Notes: generated from the letters alone by a model not told the origin. A DNA stretch of 64,000 bases from Gemmatimonadota bacterium (GCA_030428885.1 JAUIEJ010000001.1:186001-250000), one strand, 5' to 3'. Numbered from the stretch's first letter, positions 52,398 through 61,507 are shown. Numbers and translations: made by a program.

Positions 52398-53477
52398 ATG
52401 GATGGACGGCGAGAAGGCGGGATGGGACGGGCTTGGTCCAGTGTGGCCGCGGCACTCCTGCTGGTGACGGCCTTCGCCCCGGCCTGTGCGGCGGGCCAGC
52501 GACCCGGGCCCTCCAACACCATCACCGACGTCGACGGGATCGAGGTGGGACACGACTCCCGCACGGGCGACGGCTGGTTGTCCGGCACCACAGTGATCCT
52601 CATGCGGAACGGGGGCACGGCCAGCGTCGACGTCCAGGGCGGTGCGCCCGGCACCCGGGAAACCGACCTCCTGGCCCCGGGCGGCCTGGTGACCCAGGCC
52701 CACGCCATCGTCCTGAGCGGCGGGAGCGCGTTCGGGCTGGCGGCGGCCACGGGCACCATGCAGTGGCTGGAGGAACAGGGCATCGGCTTCCCCATTGCCG
52801 GCGGCGTGGTGCCCATCGTGCCCTCGGCGATTCTCTTCGACCTCGGGCGGGGGGGCGACTTCTCCAAGCGACCCGACGCCGAGTTCGGATACCGGGCCGC
52901 GGCGGCGGCGGGCACGGCGCCGGTGGAGCAGGGCCGGGTCGGCGCCGGGACCGGCGCCCGGTATGGCCTGGGCACGGCCAGCGTGGTGCTGCCCAACGGG
53001 TACACCGTGGGGGCCATCGTCGGCCTCAATCCGGCGGGTTCGCCGGTGAACCCCGAGACCTGCATGCCCTACGGCATGTTCCTGGAACTCGGCGACGAGT
53101 TCGGCCTGGTGCCCCCCTCGGCCGACGACTGCGCGCCCGCCGACGGGGGCGCCGCCGGCCCCGACTCCGGGGAGAGCTTCAACACCACCATCGCCCTCGT
53201 GGCCACCGACGCTCCCCTGAACCAGACCCAGGCCCAGCGCATGGCCATGGTGTCCAACAGCGGCCTGGCTCGCTCCATCCGGCCCATTCACAATCTGGGC
53301 GACGGAGACGCGGTGTTCGCCGTGGCCACCGGCGACCCGGGCGAGGCCCTGGGCAACGCCGATCTCCAGGCCCTCTACAATGCCGCGGCCGACGCCCTGG
53401 GACGGGCCGTGGTCCACGCCCTCCTGGCCGAGGGGGGGTACTGCGAGGAGTACCCCAGCGCCTGCGCGGGGCGGTAG
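52398..53477 (+). CDS. P1-family (S58) peptidase, secreted
   Basis: The 359-residue protein has a signal peptide ending near ACAAGQ and the P1/DmpA core: NTITDVDGIEVGHDSRT, the glycine-rich LSGGSAFGLAAATGTMQWLE, and GESFNTTIALVATDAPLNQT, where self-cleavage before a Thr or Ser would create the nucleophile. Relatives are aminopeptidases, some specific for beta-amino or D-amino termini. That fits the beta-amino-acid-type aminotransferase/MmsA pair downstream, but this link is inference. An internal ATG at 52422 is an alternative start. Confidence 0.9.
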   Translation: MDGRREGGMGRAWSSVAAALLLVTAFAPACAAGQRPGPSNTITDVDGIEVGHDSRTGDGWLSGTTVILMRNGGTASVDVQGGAPGTRETDLLAPGGLVTQAHAIVLSGGSAFGLAAATGTMQWLEEQGIGFPIAGGVVPIVPSAILFDLGRGGDFSKRPDAEFGYRAAAAAGTAPVEQGRVGAGTGARYGLGTASVVLPNGYTVGAIVGLNPAGSPVNPETCMPYGMFLELGDEFGLVPPSADDCAPADGGAAGPDSGESFNTTIALVATDAPLNQTQAQRMAMVSNSGLARSIRPIHNLGDGDAVFAVATGDPGEALGNADLQALYNAAADALGRAVVHALLAEGGYCEEYPSACAGR

Positions 53478-53504
53478 ACGCACGGGCCGTCGGCGCATCC
53501 GCTA

Positions 53505-55571
53505 CTACGGGCGCCCGCCGGCCACACCCGCCCAGCTCCCTCCCAGGGCGCGCAACATCTTCAGGAACACCTCCGTGTTGTCGTAGGTCCCGGTGAACTG
53601 GAGGGCCCCTGGTCCGCTGGCGGAGAGGGGAATGTCCGACGCCGTGTGGCCCGAGATGACCTGGGGCATGGCGGCGGTGTCGTCGGGACACCCCCACTCG
53701 TCGGGGCAGCCGAGGGCGCCGTCCTCGATGACCCCCTGGACCAGGAAGCCCGGAATCGGGTCGCCTTCCACCGTGCGATTGTCGGTCTCGTCGCCGTCGC
53801 CGTCCCGGGCCGGGTTCGCCACGGCCACGCGACGCCCGTCGGGTTCGGGCTCGCCGTGGACGGCCGGGGCGACCACCCGTCGGTTGGACATCCAGTTCTC
53901 GAAGCGATCGGGTCCGGCGCCCCACGCCACGAGCAGCTTCCGGCTCGGGTCGGGATCGGTCGGGTAGCCGTCGGAGTCGGCTTGGTAGTTCGTCTCGAAG
54001 TTCAGCGTCTGGGTCGCCTCGAACCGGAACACCGCGGCGTAATCTCGCGACGCCACTCCGATGCGGGCCGGATCGTACCGTTCATTGCCCACGGCCACGA
54101 GGGCCATGCCTCCGGTCTCGTGGTCGGCCGTGACCAGGACCAGGGTCTCGTTGTCGGGGTCGTCGTCGCCGTTGGTCCGGGCCGCGTACTCCAGGGCCAC
54201 CGCCACCGCGCGATCGAACTCGATGGTGTCCCAGATCGTCCGTTCGGCGTCCACCGCGTGGGCCTGCTTGTCGATGGAGGCGCCCTCCACCATGAGGTAG
54301 AACCCGTCGGGGGCGTGGGCATCGAGGGAGGCCAGGGCCAGGCGCGTCATGTCGTCGAGCATGGGCTGGTCCCGGAGGGCGGCGTAGGCCGGCTGGGTCA
54401 GCTCGTCGCTGTAGCGCCCCGCCCCCAGCTTGTCGAAGGCCACGTTCATGTGTCCGGGGTGGAAGAGCCCCAGGAGCTGTGCGGGGGGCGCCTCGGGCGA
54501 CGCCAGGAGGGCCTCGACCTCGGCCGCGGTGGTGACGGCCGAGAACCCGGCCGCCTCGAAGTCGTCGAGGAGCGTCGGGGCGCCGTCGGAAGGGGCGCGG
54601 GTGAAATGGCGCGACCCGCCGCCCAGGAGCACCGACACGCCGTTGCGATGGCGTTCGGCGAGGTACTGGCGGGCGATGGGCGCCAGGGCGTTGCGATTGG
54701 CCGAGTGGACCGCGTTGCCGGCGGGGGTCGCATCGGCCACGTCGGCGGTGGTGACGAGACCCGTCCGGAATCCCTCGCCCCGGACGCGGCGCATCAACTC
54801 GCCCAGGTACTCGATTCGGGGATTGTCGAAGGCGTCGTCCACGGTGTTGTCGGGAAAGACGCCCACCTGGTTGTTGTTGCCCTTGCTGCCGGTGCTCAGG
54901 GCCGACATGCCCGGCGCCGAATCGGTGATCACGGAGTTGAGGGACGACGTCATGACGAGGCCCGTCACCTCCATGCGATCCATGGCGAGCCAGTCGTTGG
55001 CCTTTCCGTGGCTCACCCCCCGGGACACGATGCGGGCCGCCGTGCGGGCGGCGATCCCCATGCCGTCGCCCAGAAGAAGGATCACGTTGCGGACCCGGGG
55101 CGCACCGGCGCGGGTGTCCTGCCACGGCTCCACCACCACCGTGGCCTCGGCGGTGGCTCCGTCGTCGGTCCGGGCCCGGATCGTGTACGTGCCCGGTACG
55201 TCGAAGCTCCGGTCCCGAACCAGGAAATTGGTGGTGTGGCCCGGCGCCCGGGCCGCCCGATGGCGCGGCTCGAGGGCCTCGTCGGTGGCCCCCGTGCCCC
55301 CCGCACCCCGCTCTCCGTCGACCCCGGGGTCGAGGATGTTCAGGGCGGTGACGTCCCGGTCGCCGAGGGTGACCACCAGTCCCGAAGGCGGGGCCCCGGC
55401 CTCGTCGGCGCCGGTGGCCTCCACCCGCAGGTCGAAGCGTTGTCCCACGGCGACCACGGTCCGATGGCCGGGAGCGATGCGGATCGACGTCTGGGCGAAG
55501 GCCGGACCCGGTCCCGCCGCGGCGACGAGGGCGAGGGCGGCGGCCCGGCGGAGGAGGCGCGGTAGCGTCAT
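53505..55571 (-). CDS. secreted alkaline phosphatase (PhoA-type) with N-terminal extension
   Basis: The 688-residue protein has a signal peptide (to AFAQ), an extra N-terminal beta domain of about 125 residues, then the alkaline phosphatase core with VILLLGDGMG, the nucleophile in TDSAPGMSALSTG, VEGASIDKQAH and VTADHETGG. It should hydrolyse phosphate monoesters in the periplasm or outside. The usual E. coli-like enzyme is about 450 residues, so this is long at both ends. It is divergent from the GntR gene, with site C between them. Confidence 0.9.
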   Translation of the reverse strand: MTLPRLLRRAAALALVAAAGPGPAFAQTSIRIAPGHRTVVAVGQRFDLRVEATGADEAGAPPSGLVVTLGDRDVTALNILDPGVDGERGAGGTGATDEALEPRHRAARAPGHTTNFLVRDRSFDVPGTYTIRARTDDGATAEATVVVEPWQDTRAGAPRVRNVILLLGDGMGIAARTAARIVSRGVSHGKANDWLAMDRMEVTGLVMTSSLNSVITDSAPGMSALSTGSKGNNNQVGVFPDNTVDDAFDNPRIEYLGELMRRVRGEGFRTGLVTTADVADATPAGNAVHSANRNALAPIARQYLAERHRNGVSVLLGGGSRHFTRAPSDGAPTLLDDFEAAGFSAVTTAAEVEALLASPEAPPAQLLGLFHPGHMNVAFDKLGAGRYSDELTQPAYAALRDQPMLDDMTRLALASLDAHAPDGFYLMVEGASIDKQAHAVDAERTIWDTIEFDRAVAVALEYAARTNGDDDPDNETLVLVTADHETGGMALVAVGNERYDPARIGVASRDYAAVFRFEATQTLNFETNYQADSDGYPTDPDPSRKLLVAWGAGPDRFENWMSNRRVVAPAVHGEPEPDGRRVAVANPARDGDGDETDNRTVEGDPIPGFLVQGVIEDGALGCPDEWGCPDDTAAMPQVISGHTASDIPLSASGPGALQFTGTYDNTEVFLKMLRALGGSWAGVAGGRP

Positions 55572-55647
55572 GATTCGACTCGGCGGGGGTGGATCGGGGC
55601 GGCGCGTCTCCATCGTGTCGCGAGGAGACGATGCGCGCGTAAAGGGA

Positions 55648-55667
55648 TCGCACTGTATATTGTGCGA
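55648..55667. promoter_or_regulatory. candidate GntR operator C (TCGCAC-N8-GTGCGA)
   Basis: Six-base arms, TCGCAC and GTGCGA, flank TGTATATT, 40 bases before the GntR start and about 77 bases before the phosphatase start. This is the best formed of the four sites and is suited to autoregulation. Its centre also reads as a -10 box. Confidence 0.55.
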
Positions 55668-55682
55668 GAAGGACGCCTTCTC
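55666..55682 (+). other. perfect small inverted repeat before the GntR gene
   Basis: GAGAAGG-ACG-CCTTCTC directly follows operator C and would lie in the 5' leader of the GntR transcript. It could be a second half-operator or a leader hairpin. Confidence 0.4.
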
Positions 55683-55706
55683 ACAGCGATGTAAGAAATC
55701 GACTCC

Positions 55707-56378
55707 ATGCCCAAGAATCCCTGGCCCAAAGTCTCCCAGACCACTCTGGCCGATCAGGCGTACAAGGTGATCCGCGGCAGGATCCTCAACGGCGACATGG
55801 CCCTGGGCGAGTTCGTCCGGGAGCAGGACGTCAGCGCCGCCCTGGGCGTGAGTCGGACCCCGGTGCGGGAAGCGCTGGGACGCCTGGCCAGCGAGGGGTT
55901 CCTGGAGCGCATACCCCATCGGGGATTCCGGGTCCCGGAAGAGCCCCTGGACACCCTCCTGGAACTCTACCCCATCGTCTCGGCGCTGGAGCTCCTGGCC
56001 GGACGGCTGGCCCTGCCCCGGCTCACCGAGGCCGACGTCAGCGCCCTGAAGGCCATCAACCGGGAACTGGCCGCCAGCATCGAAAGCGGAGACGTGCGGC
56101 GCAGGATCGAACTCAACAACCGGTTCCACCACTTCCTCTGCGAACGAGCGGGGAGCGCGCGCCTCAGCGACCTCCTGGACGATCTGCGCAGCCAGGTGAG
56201 CCGGCTCGAGCACTGGTACTACTCCCAGCAGAACCGGACCGAAGAGTCCATCGCCCAGCACGACGAGCTGATCCGGGCCATCGAGGCCGGGGACCACGAC
56301 CGTGCCCTGCAGGTCCTGGAGAGCAACATGGCCATGACCTACGAGTGTTTCGCCGAGGAACAGGTCGCCGAAGCGTAA
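55707..56378 (+). CDS. GntR-family regulator with FCD domain
   Basis: The 223-residue protein has a GntR winged helix (about 10-75; DVSAALGVSRTPVREALGRL) and an all-helical FCD ligand domain with metal-type residues in ELNNRFHHFLCERAG and QHDELIRAIEAGDHD. FCD regulators (FadR group) respond to small acids from catabolic pathways, usually as repressors. It lies amid the phosphatase, SusCD and aminotransferase genes and is the only regulator in the 41-61 kb region, so it is the best candidate for sites A-D. Confidence 0.93.
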   Translation: MPKNPWPKVSQTTLADQAYKVIRGRILNGDMALGEFVREQDVSAALGVSRTPVREALGRLASEGFLERIPHRGFRVPEEPLDTLLELYPIVSALELLAGRLALPRLTEADVSALKAINRELAASIESGDVRRRIELNNRFHHFLCERAGSARLSDLLDDLRSQVSRLEHWYYSQQNRTEESIAQHDELIRAIEAGDHDRALQVLESNMAMTYECFAEEQVAEA

Positions 56379-56384
56379 CGCGGT

Positions 56385-57719
56385 TCAGGCCGCCCCGTCG
56401 GCGGTCCGGCACGCCCGGGCCAGGCGGGCCATGGCCTCGCGGGTCTCGTCTTCCGTCACCAGCATGGACGGGCCCATGCGGATCACGTGGCCCGAGAGGC
56501 CCCCGGCGCCGATGAGGAGTCCCTCGTCCCGCGCCGCCTCCATGAGGGCCCGGGTCCGGGCGGGATCGGGCTCCCGCGACTCGGGGTCCTTCACGATCTC
56601 CAGCGCCTGCATCAGACCCCGGCCCCGGACCTCGCCGATCCAGGAGTGCTTCGCCTGGAGGGCCTCCAGGGCGGTGCGCACCTGGTGGCCCCGGACATCG
56701 GAGCGCGTGGGTACGTCGTGGTCCACCATGACGTCGAGGGTGGCGGCCGCGGCGGCCATGGACACCGGGTTTCCGCCGTAGGTCGACACCGAGAGCGACG
56801 TCCAGGCCTCGGCCACGTCGGCCCGGGCCAGGGTGAGGGCCACGGGGAAGCCGTTGGCGATGCCCTTGGCCATGACCATGAGATCGGGCTCGACCCCGTC
56901 GTGCTGGCAGCCGAACCAGTGGCTGCCGGTGCGGCCGAATCCCGTCTGGACCTCGTCGGCGATGAAGAGTCCCCCGTAGTGCCGGATCACCTCCGCCGCC
57001 TGGGCGAGGTACCCGGCGGGGGGCACGATGAACCCGCCCACGCCCTGGATCGACTCCACCAGCAGCGCCGCGGGGCGCCCCGAGGTGGTGGTCTCGATCA
57101 CCTCGACGAGGTCGTCGATGAAGAACTTCGTCTGGGACTCCTCCGAGGCCTCCGCCCCCAGCGGCGACCGATACCGGTAGGGCGCACGGGCGTGGACGAC
57201 CCCCGCCACCATGGAGGGGGTGGGGCGCCAGGGGGAGTGGGCCGTGAGGCTCGTGGCCAGGGTGCTCCGCCCCGAGTAGGCGTGGCGGAGGGCGACGATC
57301 TCCGAGTTCCCGGTGAACACCCGCGCGGCCATGACCGCCGTCTCGATGGCCTCGGTTCCGCTGTTGGTGAAGGCCGCCCGGGAGAGTCCCCGGGGAGCCA
57401 GAGCCGACACCCGTTCGGCCACGTCGAGCTGACCTTCGGTGACGTAGAGGGTCGAGGTGTGGCCCAGGCGCTTCATCTGGGCGTGGACCCGGGCGGTCAC
57501 CTCGGGATGGCAGTGCCCGATGGAGGTCGTGAGAATCCCGGCGAAGAAGTCGAGATACTCGCGCCCGTCGGCGTCGCGCACCCACACGCCCTCGGCCTCT
57601 TCGATCACCAGGGGCTCGGCGTAGTAGGGCTTCACCCACGGGAAGAGCAACGACCGCTGCCGGTCGACGGTGTGCTGGGCGGTCCGCGTCGCGTCCGCGC
57701 GCTCGGTGGTGACCGTCAC
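56385..57719 (-). CDS. class III aminotransferase (AGXT2/beta-alanine:pyruvate-like)
   Basis: The 444-residue PLP enzyme has TNSGTEAIETAVMAARVFTG, the cofactor Asp in LFIADEVQTGFGRTG and the lysine in MVMAKGIANGFPVAL. The closest named activities are alanine-glyoxylate and 3-aminoisobutyrate/beta-alanine:pyruvate transamination. It lies 31 bases after an MmsA-type dehydrogenase; together they would turn a beta-amino acid into a semialdehyde and then acetyl- or propionyl-CoA. The substrate cannot be proven from sequence. Confidence 0.9.
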   Translation of the reverse strand: MTVTTERADATRTAQHTVDRQRSLLFPWVKPYYAEPLVIEEAEGVWVRDADGREYLDFFAGILTTSIGHCHPEVTARVHAQMKRLGHTSTLYVTEGQLDVAERVSALAPRGLSRAAFTNSGTEAIETAVMAARVFTGNSEIVALRHAYSGRSTLATSLTAHSPWRPTPSMVAGVVHARAPYRYRSPLGAEASEESQTKFFIDDLVEVIETTTSGRPAALLVESIQGVGGFIVPPAGYLAQAAEVIRHYGGLFIADEVQTGFGRTGSHWFGCQHDGVEPDLMVMAKGIANGFPVALTLARADVAEAWTSLSVSTYGGNPVSMAAAAATLDVMVDHDVPTRSDVRGHQVRTALEALQAKHSWIGEVRGRGLMQALEIVKDPESREPDPARTRALMEAARDEGLLIGAGGLSGHVIRMGPSMLVTEDETREAMARLARACRTADGAA

Positions 57720-57750
57720 GGTGCCTCCATCGGTTGAACGGGAACGGGGG

Positions 57751-59235
57751 TCACCACCGGGAGATGACGACCCGTTGATCGGTGTAGAACGCCACGCCGT
57801 CCCGGCCCTGGGCCCGCAGGTCGCCGAAGAACGACGCCCGGGAGCCGCCGAAGGGGAAAAACGCCATGGGAGCGGCCACGCCGATGTTGATGCCCATCAT
57901 GTTGATGCCCGCCCGGTACCGGAATTCCCGGGCGGCCCGGCCGCTGGTGGTGAAGATCGAGGTGGCGTTGCCGTACTCCACCCGGTGCATGAGATCCACG
58001 GCCTCGTCCAGCGAGCCCACGGCCGTGAGTCCCGCCACGGGTCCGAAGATCTCCTCCCGGCCCACCGACATGGCGGGGTCCACCTCGTCCAGCACGGTGG
58101 GGCCCACCCAGTGGCCGTGGGGATACCCGTCGACGGTGAAGCCCCGGCCGTCGACCAGCACCCGGGCGCCCTCGCGCTCGCCGGCATCGATGAAATCCAC
58201 CACCCGATCCCGATGGGAGCCGGAGATCACCGGGCCCATGAAGGTGTCCTCGGCGAGGCCGTAGCCCACCTTGAGGGACCGGGCACCGGCGGTGACCCGG
58301 TCCTTGATGCGCTCGTAGGCCTCGCCGATGCCCACGATCTGGGTGCCCGCCAGACACCGCTGGCCCGCCGAGCCGTAGACCGACCCCACGATGGCCTCGG
58401 TGGTGAGGTCGAGGTCGGCGTCGGGGAGCACGATCATGTGGTTCTTCGCGCCCCCCAGGGCCTGGACCCGCTTTCCCGCGGCCCCGGCGGTCTGGTAGAT
58501 GATGCGGGCGATGGCGCTGGAGCCCACGAACGAGACGCCCTTCACCAGCGGGTGCTGGATCAGCGAGGTGGTCACGTCCTTGTCGCCGTGCACCACGTTG
58601 AGGACGCCCGGGGGAAGGCCCGCCTCCACCGCCAGATCGACGATCTTCTGGTGGGTCAGGGGATCCTGTTCACTGGGCTTCAGGACGAACGTGTTGCCCG
58701 TGGCCACGGCGTAGGGCCAGAACCAGAGGGGGATCATCACCGGGAAGTTGTACGGCGTGATCCCCACGAAGACGCCCAGGGGCTGACGCACGGTCTCGCA
58801 GTCGATGCCCGAGGCCACGTCTTCCAGGGTGTCGCCCATCATCAGAGTGGGAATCCCGCAGGCGTGCTCGACGTTCTCGATGCCTCGCTGGATCTCGCCC
58901 AGGGTCTCCTTGACGTTCTTGCCGTGCTCCCGGCTGAGGTCCCGGGCGAGTTCGTGCTTCTTCTCTTCGAGCAGTCCCTTGAGACGGAAGAGCACCCGGG
59001 CCCGCTCCACCGGCGGCGTGGCGCGCCAGGCGGGCCACGCGTCGGCGGCGGCCTGGACCGCGGCGTCGGCGTCTCCCGTGCGGGACAGGGGCACGTGGCC
59101 CAGGACCTCTCCCGTGCCGGGGTCGGTGATCTCCAGGGCGTCGGTGGCCGAAGCCGGCACCCATTCGCCCCCGATGAAGTTGCGGATGGGGGCGTCGGAG
59201 GTGCCCGCGGACACGGAAGGCGTGGACTGCTCCAT
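57751..59235 (-). CDS. mmsA: CoA-acylating (methyl)malonate-semialdehyde dehydrogenase
   Basis: The 494-residue enzyme has the MmsA branch marks: FVGITPYNFPVMIPLWFWP, catalytic Cys in YGSAGQRCLAGTQ, and the C-terminal GINIGVAAPMAFFPFGGS loop specific to CoA-acylating methylmalonate-semialdehyde dehydrogenases. It oxidises malonate or methylmalonate semialdehyde to acetyl- or propionyl-CoA in valine, inositol or beta-alanine breakdown. It heads a two-gene unit with the aminotransferase, behind site D and downstream of a terminator. Confidence 0.9.
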   Translation of the reverse strand: MEQSTPSVSAGTSDAPIRNFIGGEWVPASATDALEITDPGTGEVLGHVPLSRTGDADAAVQAAADAWPAWRATPPVERARVLFRLKGLLEEKKHELARDLSREHGKNVKETLGEIQRGIENVEHACGIPTLMMGDTLEDVASGIDCETVRQPLGVFVGITPYNFPVMIPLWFWPYAVATGNTFVLKPSEQDPLTHQKIVDLAVEAGLPPGVLNVVHGDKDVTTSLIQHPLVKGVSFVGSSAIARIIYQTAGAAGKRVQALGGAKNHMIVLPDADLDLTTEAIVGSVYGSAGQRCLAGTQIVGIGEAYERIKDRVTAGARSLKVGYGLAEDTFMGPVISGSHRDRVVDFIDAGEREGARVLVDGRGFTVDGYPHGHWVGPTVLDEVDPAMSVGREEIFGPVAGLTAVGSLDEAVDLMHRVEYGNATSIFTTSGRAAREFRYRAGINMMGINIGVAAPMAFFPFGGSRASFFGDLRAQGRDGVAFYTDQRVVISRW

Positions 59236-59282
59236 GATTCACCGATTCGGGGGACCGGAGGCCGGAGAACACCGACCTCAAT

Positions 59283-59292
59283 TGTAGATTGT
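59283..59292 (+). promoter_or_regulatory. candidate GntR-type site D (TGTAGATTGT)
   Basis: This decamer matches site C at nine of ten positions and lies 48 bases before the mmsA start, read on the strand opposite to that gene. The surrounding CAATTGTAGATTGTATG is strongly AT-rich for this genome. Confidence 0.45.
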
Positions 59293-59301
59293 ATGCCATG
59301 T

Positions 59302-59330
59302 GGGAGCCGCCTGTCAATCGAGCGGCTCCC
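59302..59330 (-). terminator. hairpin terminator of the M20 peptidase gene
   Basis: Perfect nine-base arms GGGAGCCGC and GCGGCTCCC enclose an 11-base loop between the M20 stop and site D. It separates the M20 gene from the mmsA unit. Confidence 0.7.
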
Positions 59331-59357
59331 GGCCCTGGGCGCGGTCCCGGAACGGGG

Positions 59358-60731
59358 TCAGCGGAGGGTCGTCCCCAGCTCCTCGTAGAGGCGAACCAGG
59401 GCCCCGATGCCCCGGTCGTAGTTGTCCAGGGTGAACCACTCGTCGGGGGCGTGCATGTTGCACCCGGGAAGGGCGAAGCCCACCAGGAGCGCCGGCGCCT
59501 CGAGGATCCGCTCGAAATCGCCCACGATGGGAATCGAGCCCCCTTCGCCCACCAGCACGGGTTCGGCTCCGAAGGCGGCCTCGAGGGCGCGCCCCGCCGC
59601 TTCGAAGAGGGGGCCGCCGGGGTCCGCCCGCCACGGATTCCCGCCGTGGAGTTCCCGCACCTCCAGGGTCACCGACGGGGGCGCCACGGACCGGAGGTGG
59701 TCTTCCAGGAGCCGGGCGACCCGCTTGGGGTCCTGATCGGGCACGAGGCGGAAGCTGATCTTCGCCATGGCCTCGGCGGGCAGCACCGTCTTGGCGCCTT
59801 CGCCGGTGTAGCCCGAGAGCAGGCCATTGATCTCGCAGGTGGGGCGGATCCAGAGGCGCTCCAGGGTGGAGTAGCCCGCTTCACCCGTGAGGCCTGGCGC
59901 CCCGACTCCCGACCGGAAGCGTTCCTCGTCGAAGGGCAGGGCCCGAATGGCGTCCCGTGTCTCGGCGTCCCACTCCTTCACCCGATCGTAGAATCCGGGA
60001 ACGGCGATGCGCCCCTGATCGTCGTGGAGCGTGGCGATCATGCGGGCGAGCACGGTGGCGGGGTTGGCCACGGCGCCGCCGTAGGCTCCCGAATGGAGGT
60101 CGCCCTTGGCGGCGCGCACGTGGACCTCCACGTACGCCAGGCCCCGGAGGGAGAAGAGGAGCGAGGGGAGCCCTTCGTCGAACATGGCCGAGTCGCTGAT
60201 GACCACGGCGTCGCATGCAAGGCGCTCGGCCCGGGCTTCCACGAAGGGCACCAGGCTGGGGGATCCGATCTCCTCCTCTCCCTCGGCGACCATCACGACG
60301 TTCACCGGGAGCGACCCCGTGGAGGCGAGCCACGACTCCAGGGCCTTCACGTGCATGTGGAGCTGCCCCTTGTCGTCGGCCGAGCCCCGGGCGTAGATGC
60401 GGCCGTCGCGCACGGTGGGCTCGAAGGGCGGCGAGGTCCACAGCTCCAGAGGCTCCGGCGGCTGCACGTCGTAGTGCCCGTAGATGAGCACGGTGGGGGC
60501 GTCGTCGCCGGCGCCCCGCCACTCGCCCAGGACCACGGGATGCCCGGGCGTGTCCAGCACCTCGCTCTCCAATCCCGCCGCCGCCATGCGGGCGGCCAAC
60601 CACTCGGCGGCGGCGCGGGTGTCGCCGTCGTGCTCGGAGCGGGCGCTGACCGAGGGAATGCGCAGGAACTCGAAGAGCTCGTCGCGGAAGCGGGAGGCGT
60701 GATCGCGGGCGTAGGCGAGAGCGTCGGACAT
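59358..60731 (-). CDS. M20-family dipeptidase
   Basis: The 457-residue metallopeptidase has YGHYDVQPPEP with the first zinc His, RGSADDKGQLHMH with the bridging Asp, and AEGEEEIGSPSL with the catalytic Glu pair, plus an inserted dimerisation domain (about 205-360). M20 dipeptidases hydrolyse dipeptides such as carnosine-like or other beta-Ala-linked substrates. There is no signal peptide, so it acts in the cytoplasm. ATG 60731 is preferred over a longer frame because homologues start near it. It may supply amino acids to the downstream aminotransferase unit. Confidence 0.92.
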   Translation of the reverse strand: MSDALAYARDHASRFRDELFEFLRIPSVSARSEHDGDTRAAAEWLAARMAAAGLESEVLDTPGHPVVLGEWRGAGDDAPTVLIYGHYDVQPPEPLELWTSPPFEPTVRDGRIYARGSADDKGQLHMHVKALESWLASTGSLPVNVVMVAEGEEEIGSPSLVPFVEARAERLACDAVVISDSAMFDEGLPSLLFSLRGLAYVEVHVRAAKGDLHSGAYGGAVANPATVLARMIATLHDDQGRIAVPGFYDRVKEWDAETRDAIRALPFDEERFRSGVGAPGLTGEAGYSTLERLWIRPTCEINGLLSGYTGEGAKTVLPAEAMAKISFRLVPDQDPKRVARLLEDHLRSVAPPSVTLEVRELHGGNPWRADPGGPLFEAAGRALEAAFGAEPVLVGEGGSIPIVGDFERILEAPALLVGFALPGCNMHAPDEWFTLDNYDRGIGALVRLYEELGTTLR

Positions 60732-61040
60732 GGCGGGCCGGGGTTGGGGTCGACGGGGCCGGAGGGCCACCCTCAACCTGGGCCGACGGCGACCCCTTGA
60801 AAAGGCGTCGAAACCCCTCGGCTCCCGGCCCCGTAGGGTTCACCGAGACTCGGGAGGCAACCCTCCGGGGACCCCCGGCGTCTCAGAGTTGCAGGGCGGT
60901 GGATGGGTGGTGGTGTTGGAACGCTCTGCACCCGAATGCGACGGCCGGCGCTCAGGTTCCGGTCGACGGGGGCTGGTCACCCTCGTGCAGGACACATAGA
61001 CCGCCTCGGATGTGCCTTCCGACGGCGGGTGGGACGACGG
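60732..61040. other. noncoding stretch upstream of the M20 gene
   Basis: About 310 bases without a convincing gene. Short open frames here have no ribosome site or recognisable family. A loose AGGGTT/AACCCT dyad lies near 60834-60870, and the promoter of the M20 gene should be within this stretch; I cannot name its boxes. Confidence 0.5.
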
Positions 61041-61070
61041 CGCCGGCCGGGTCGAAGACCCGCGCCGGCG
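61041..61070 (-). terminator. bulged hairpin terminator of the YeaQ/YmgE-type gene
   Basis: A 13-pair GC-rich stem with one bulged C (61063) and a GAA loop lies just after the stop on the minus strand. Confidence 0.7.
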
Positions 61071-61096
61071 TCGCTACGTCGGGGACCGAAGGGCGC

Positions 61097-61375
61097 TCAG
61101 ATGAGGGCCTTCACGCCCCAACGGTAGAGGAACCCCATGAACGCGGCGAAGACCGCGGCGGAGATCATGCCGCCGGCGGAGAGGGCCAGGGGATCGTAGA
61201 AGTGGAAGATCCCCACGCCCAGCATGCCGCCGATGACGGCGCCGAACGCTCCGAGGACGGCCAGGACCACGGAGTGACCGGGGGTTTCGTCGGGATTCTT
61301 CACCAGGGCCTTCATGACCAGGGCGATCACGGCGCCCATGACGATCCAGATGCCGATGCCGATCCAGTTCTCCAT
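61097..61375 (-). CDS. GlsB/YeaQ/YmgE-family membrane protein
   Basis: The 92-residue protein has three membrane segments with the family's glycine pattern, AVLGAFGAVIGGMLGVGIF. These small inner membrane proteins are linked to general stress or acid stress, with unknown mechanism. The longer open frame upstream lacks signals. A terminator hairpin closes the gene. Confidence 0.85.
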   Translation of the reverse strand: MENWIGIGIWIVMGAVIALVMKALVKNPDETPGHSVVLAVLGAFGAVIGGMLGVGIFHFYDPLALSAGGMISAAVFAAFMGFLYRWGVKALI

Positions 61376-61507
61376 GCCGACTGCACTCGCTTCGGTTCGG
61401 GGGGTGGAAGGCCGGAATCTAGAGGCTCGGCCGCGGTGGAACCAGACCGGGGGCCGTTGCCCGGTGCGGGGCTTTGACGAGGGGGGCGTGGAGCGCCACG
61501 ATTCGTC

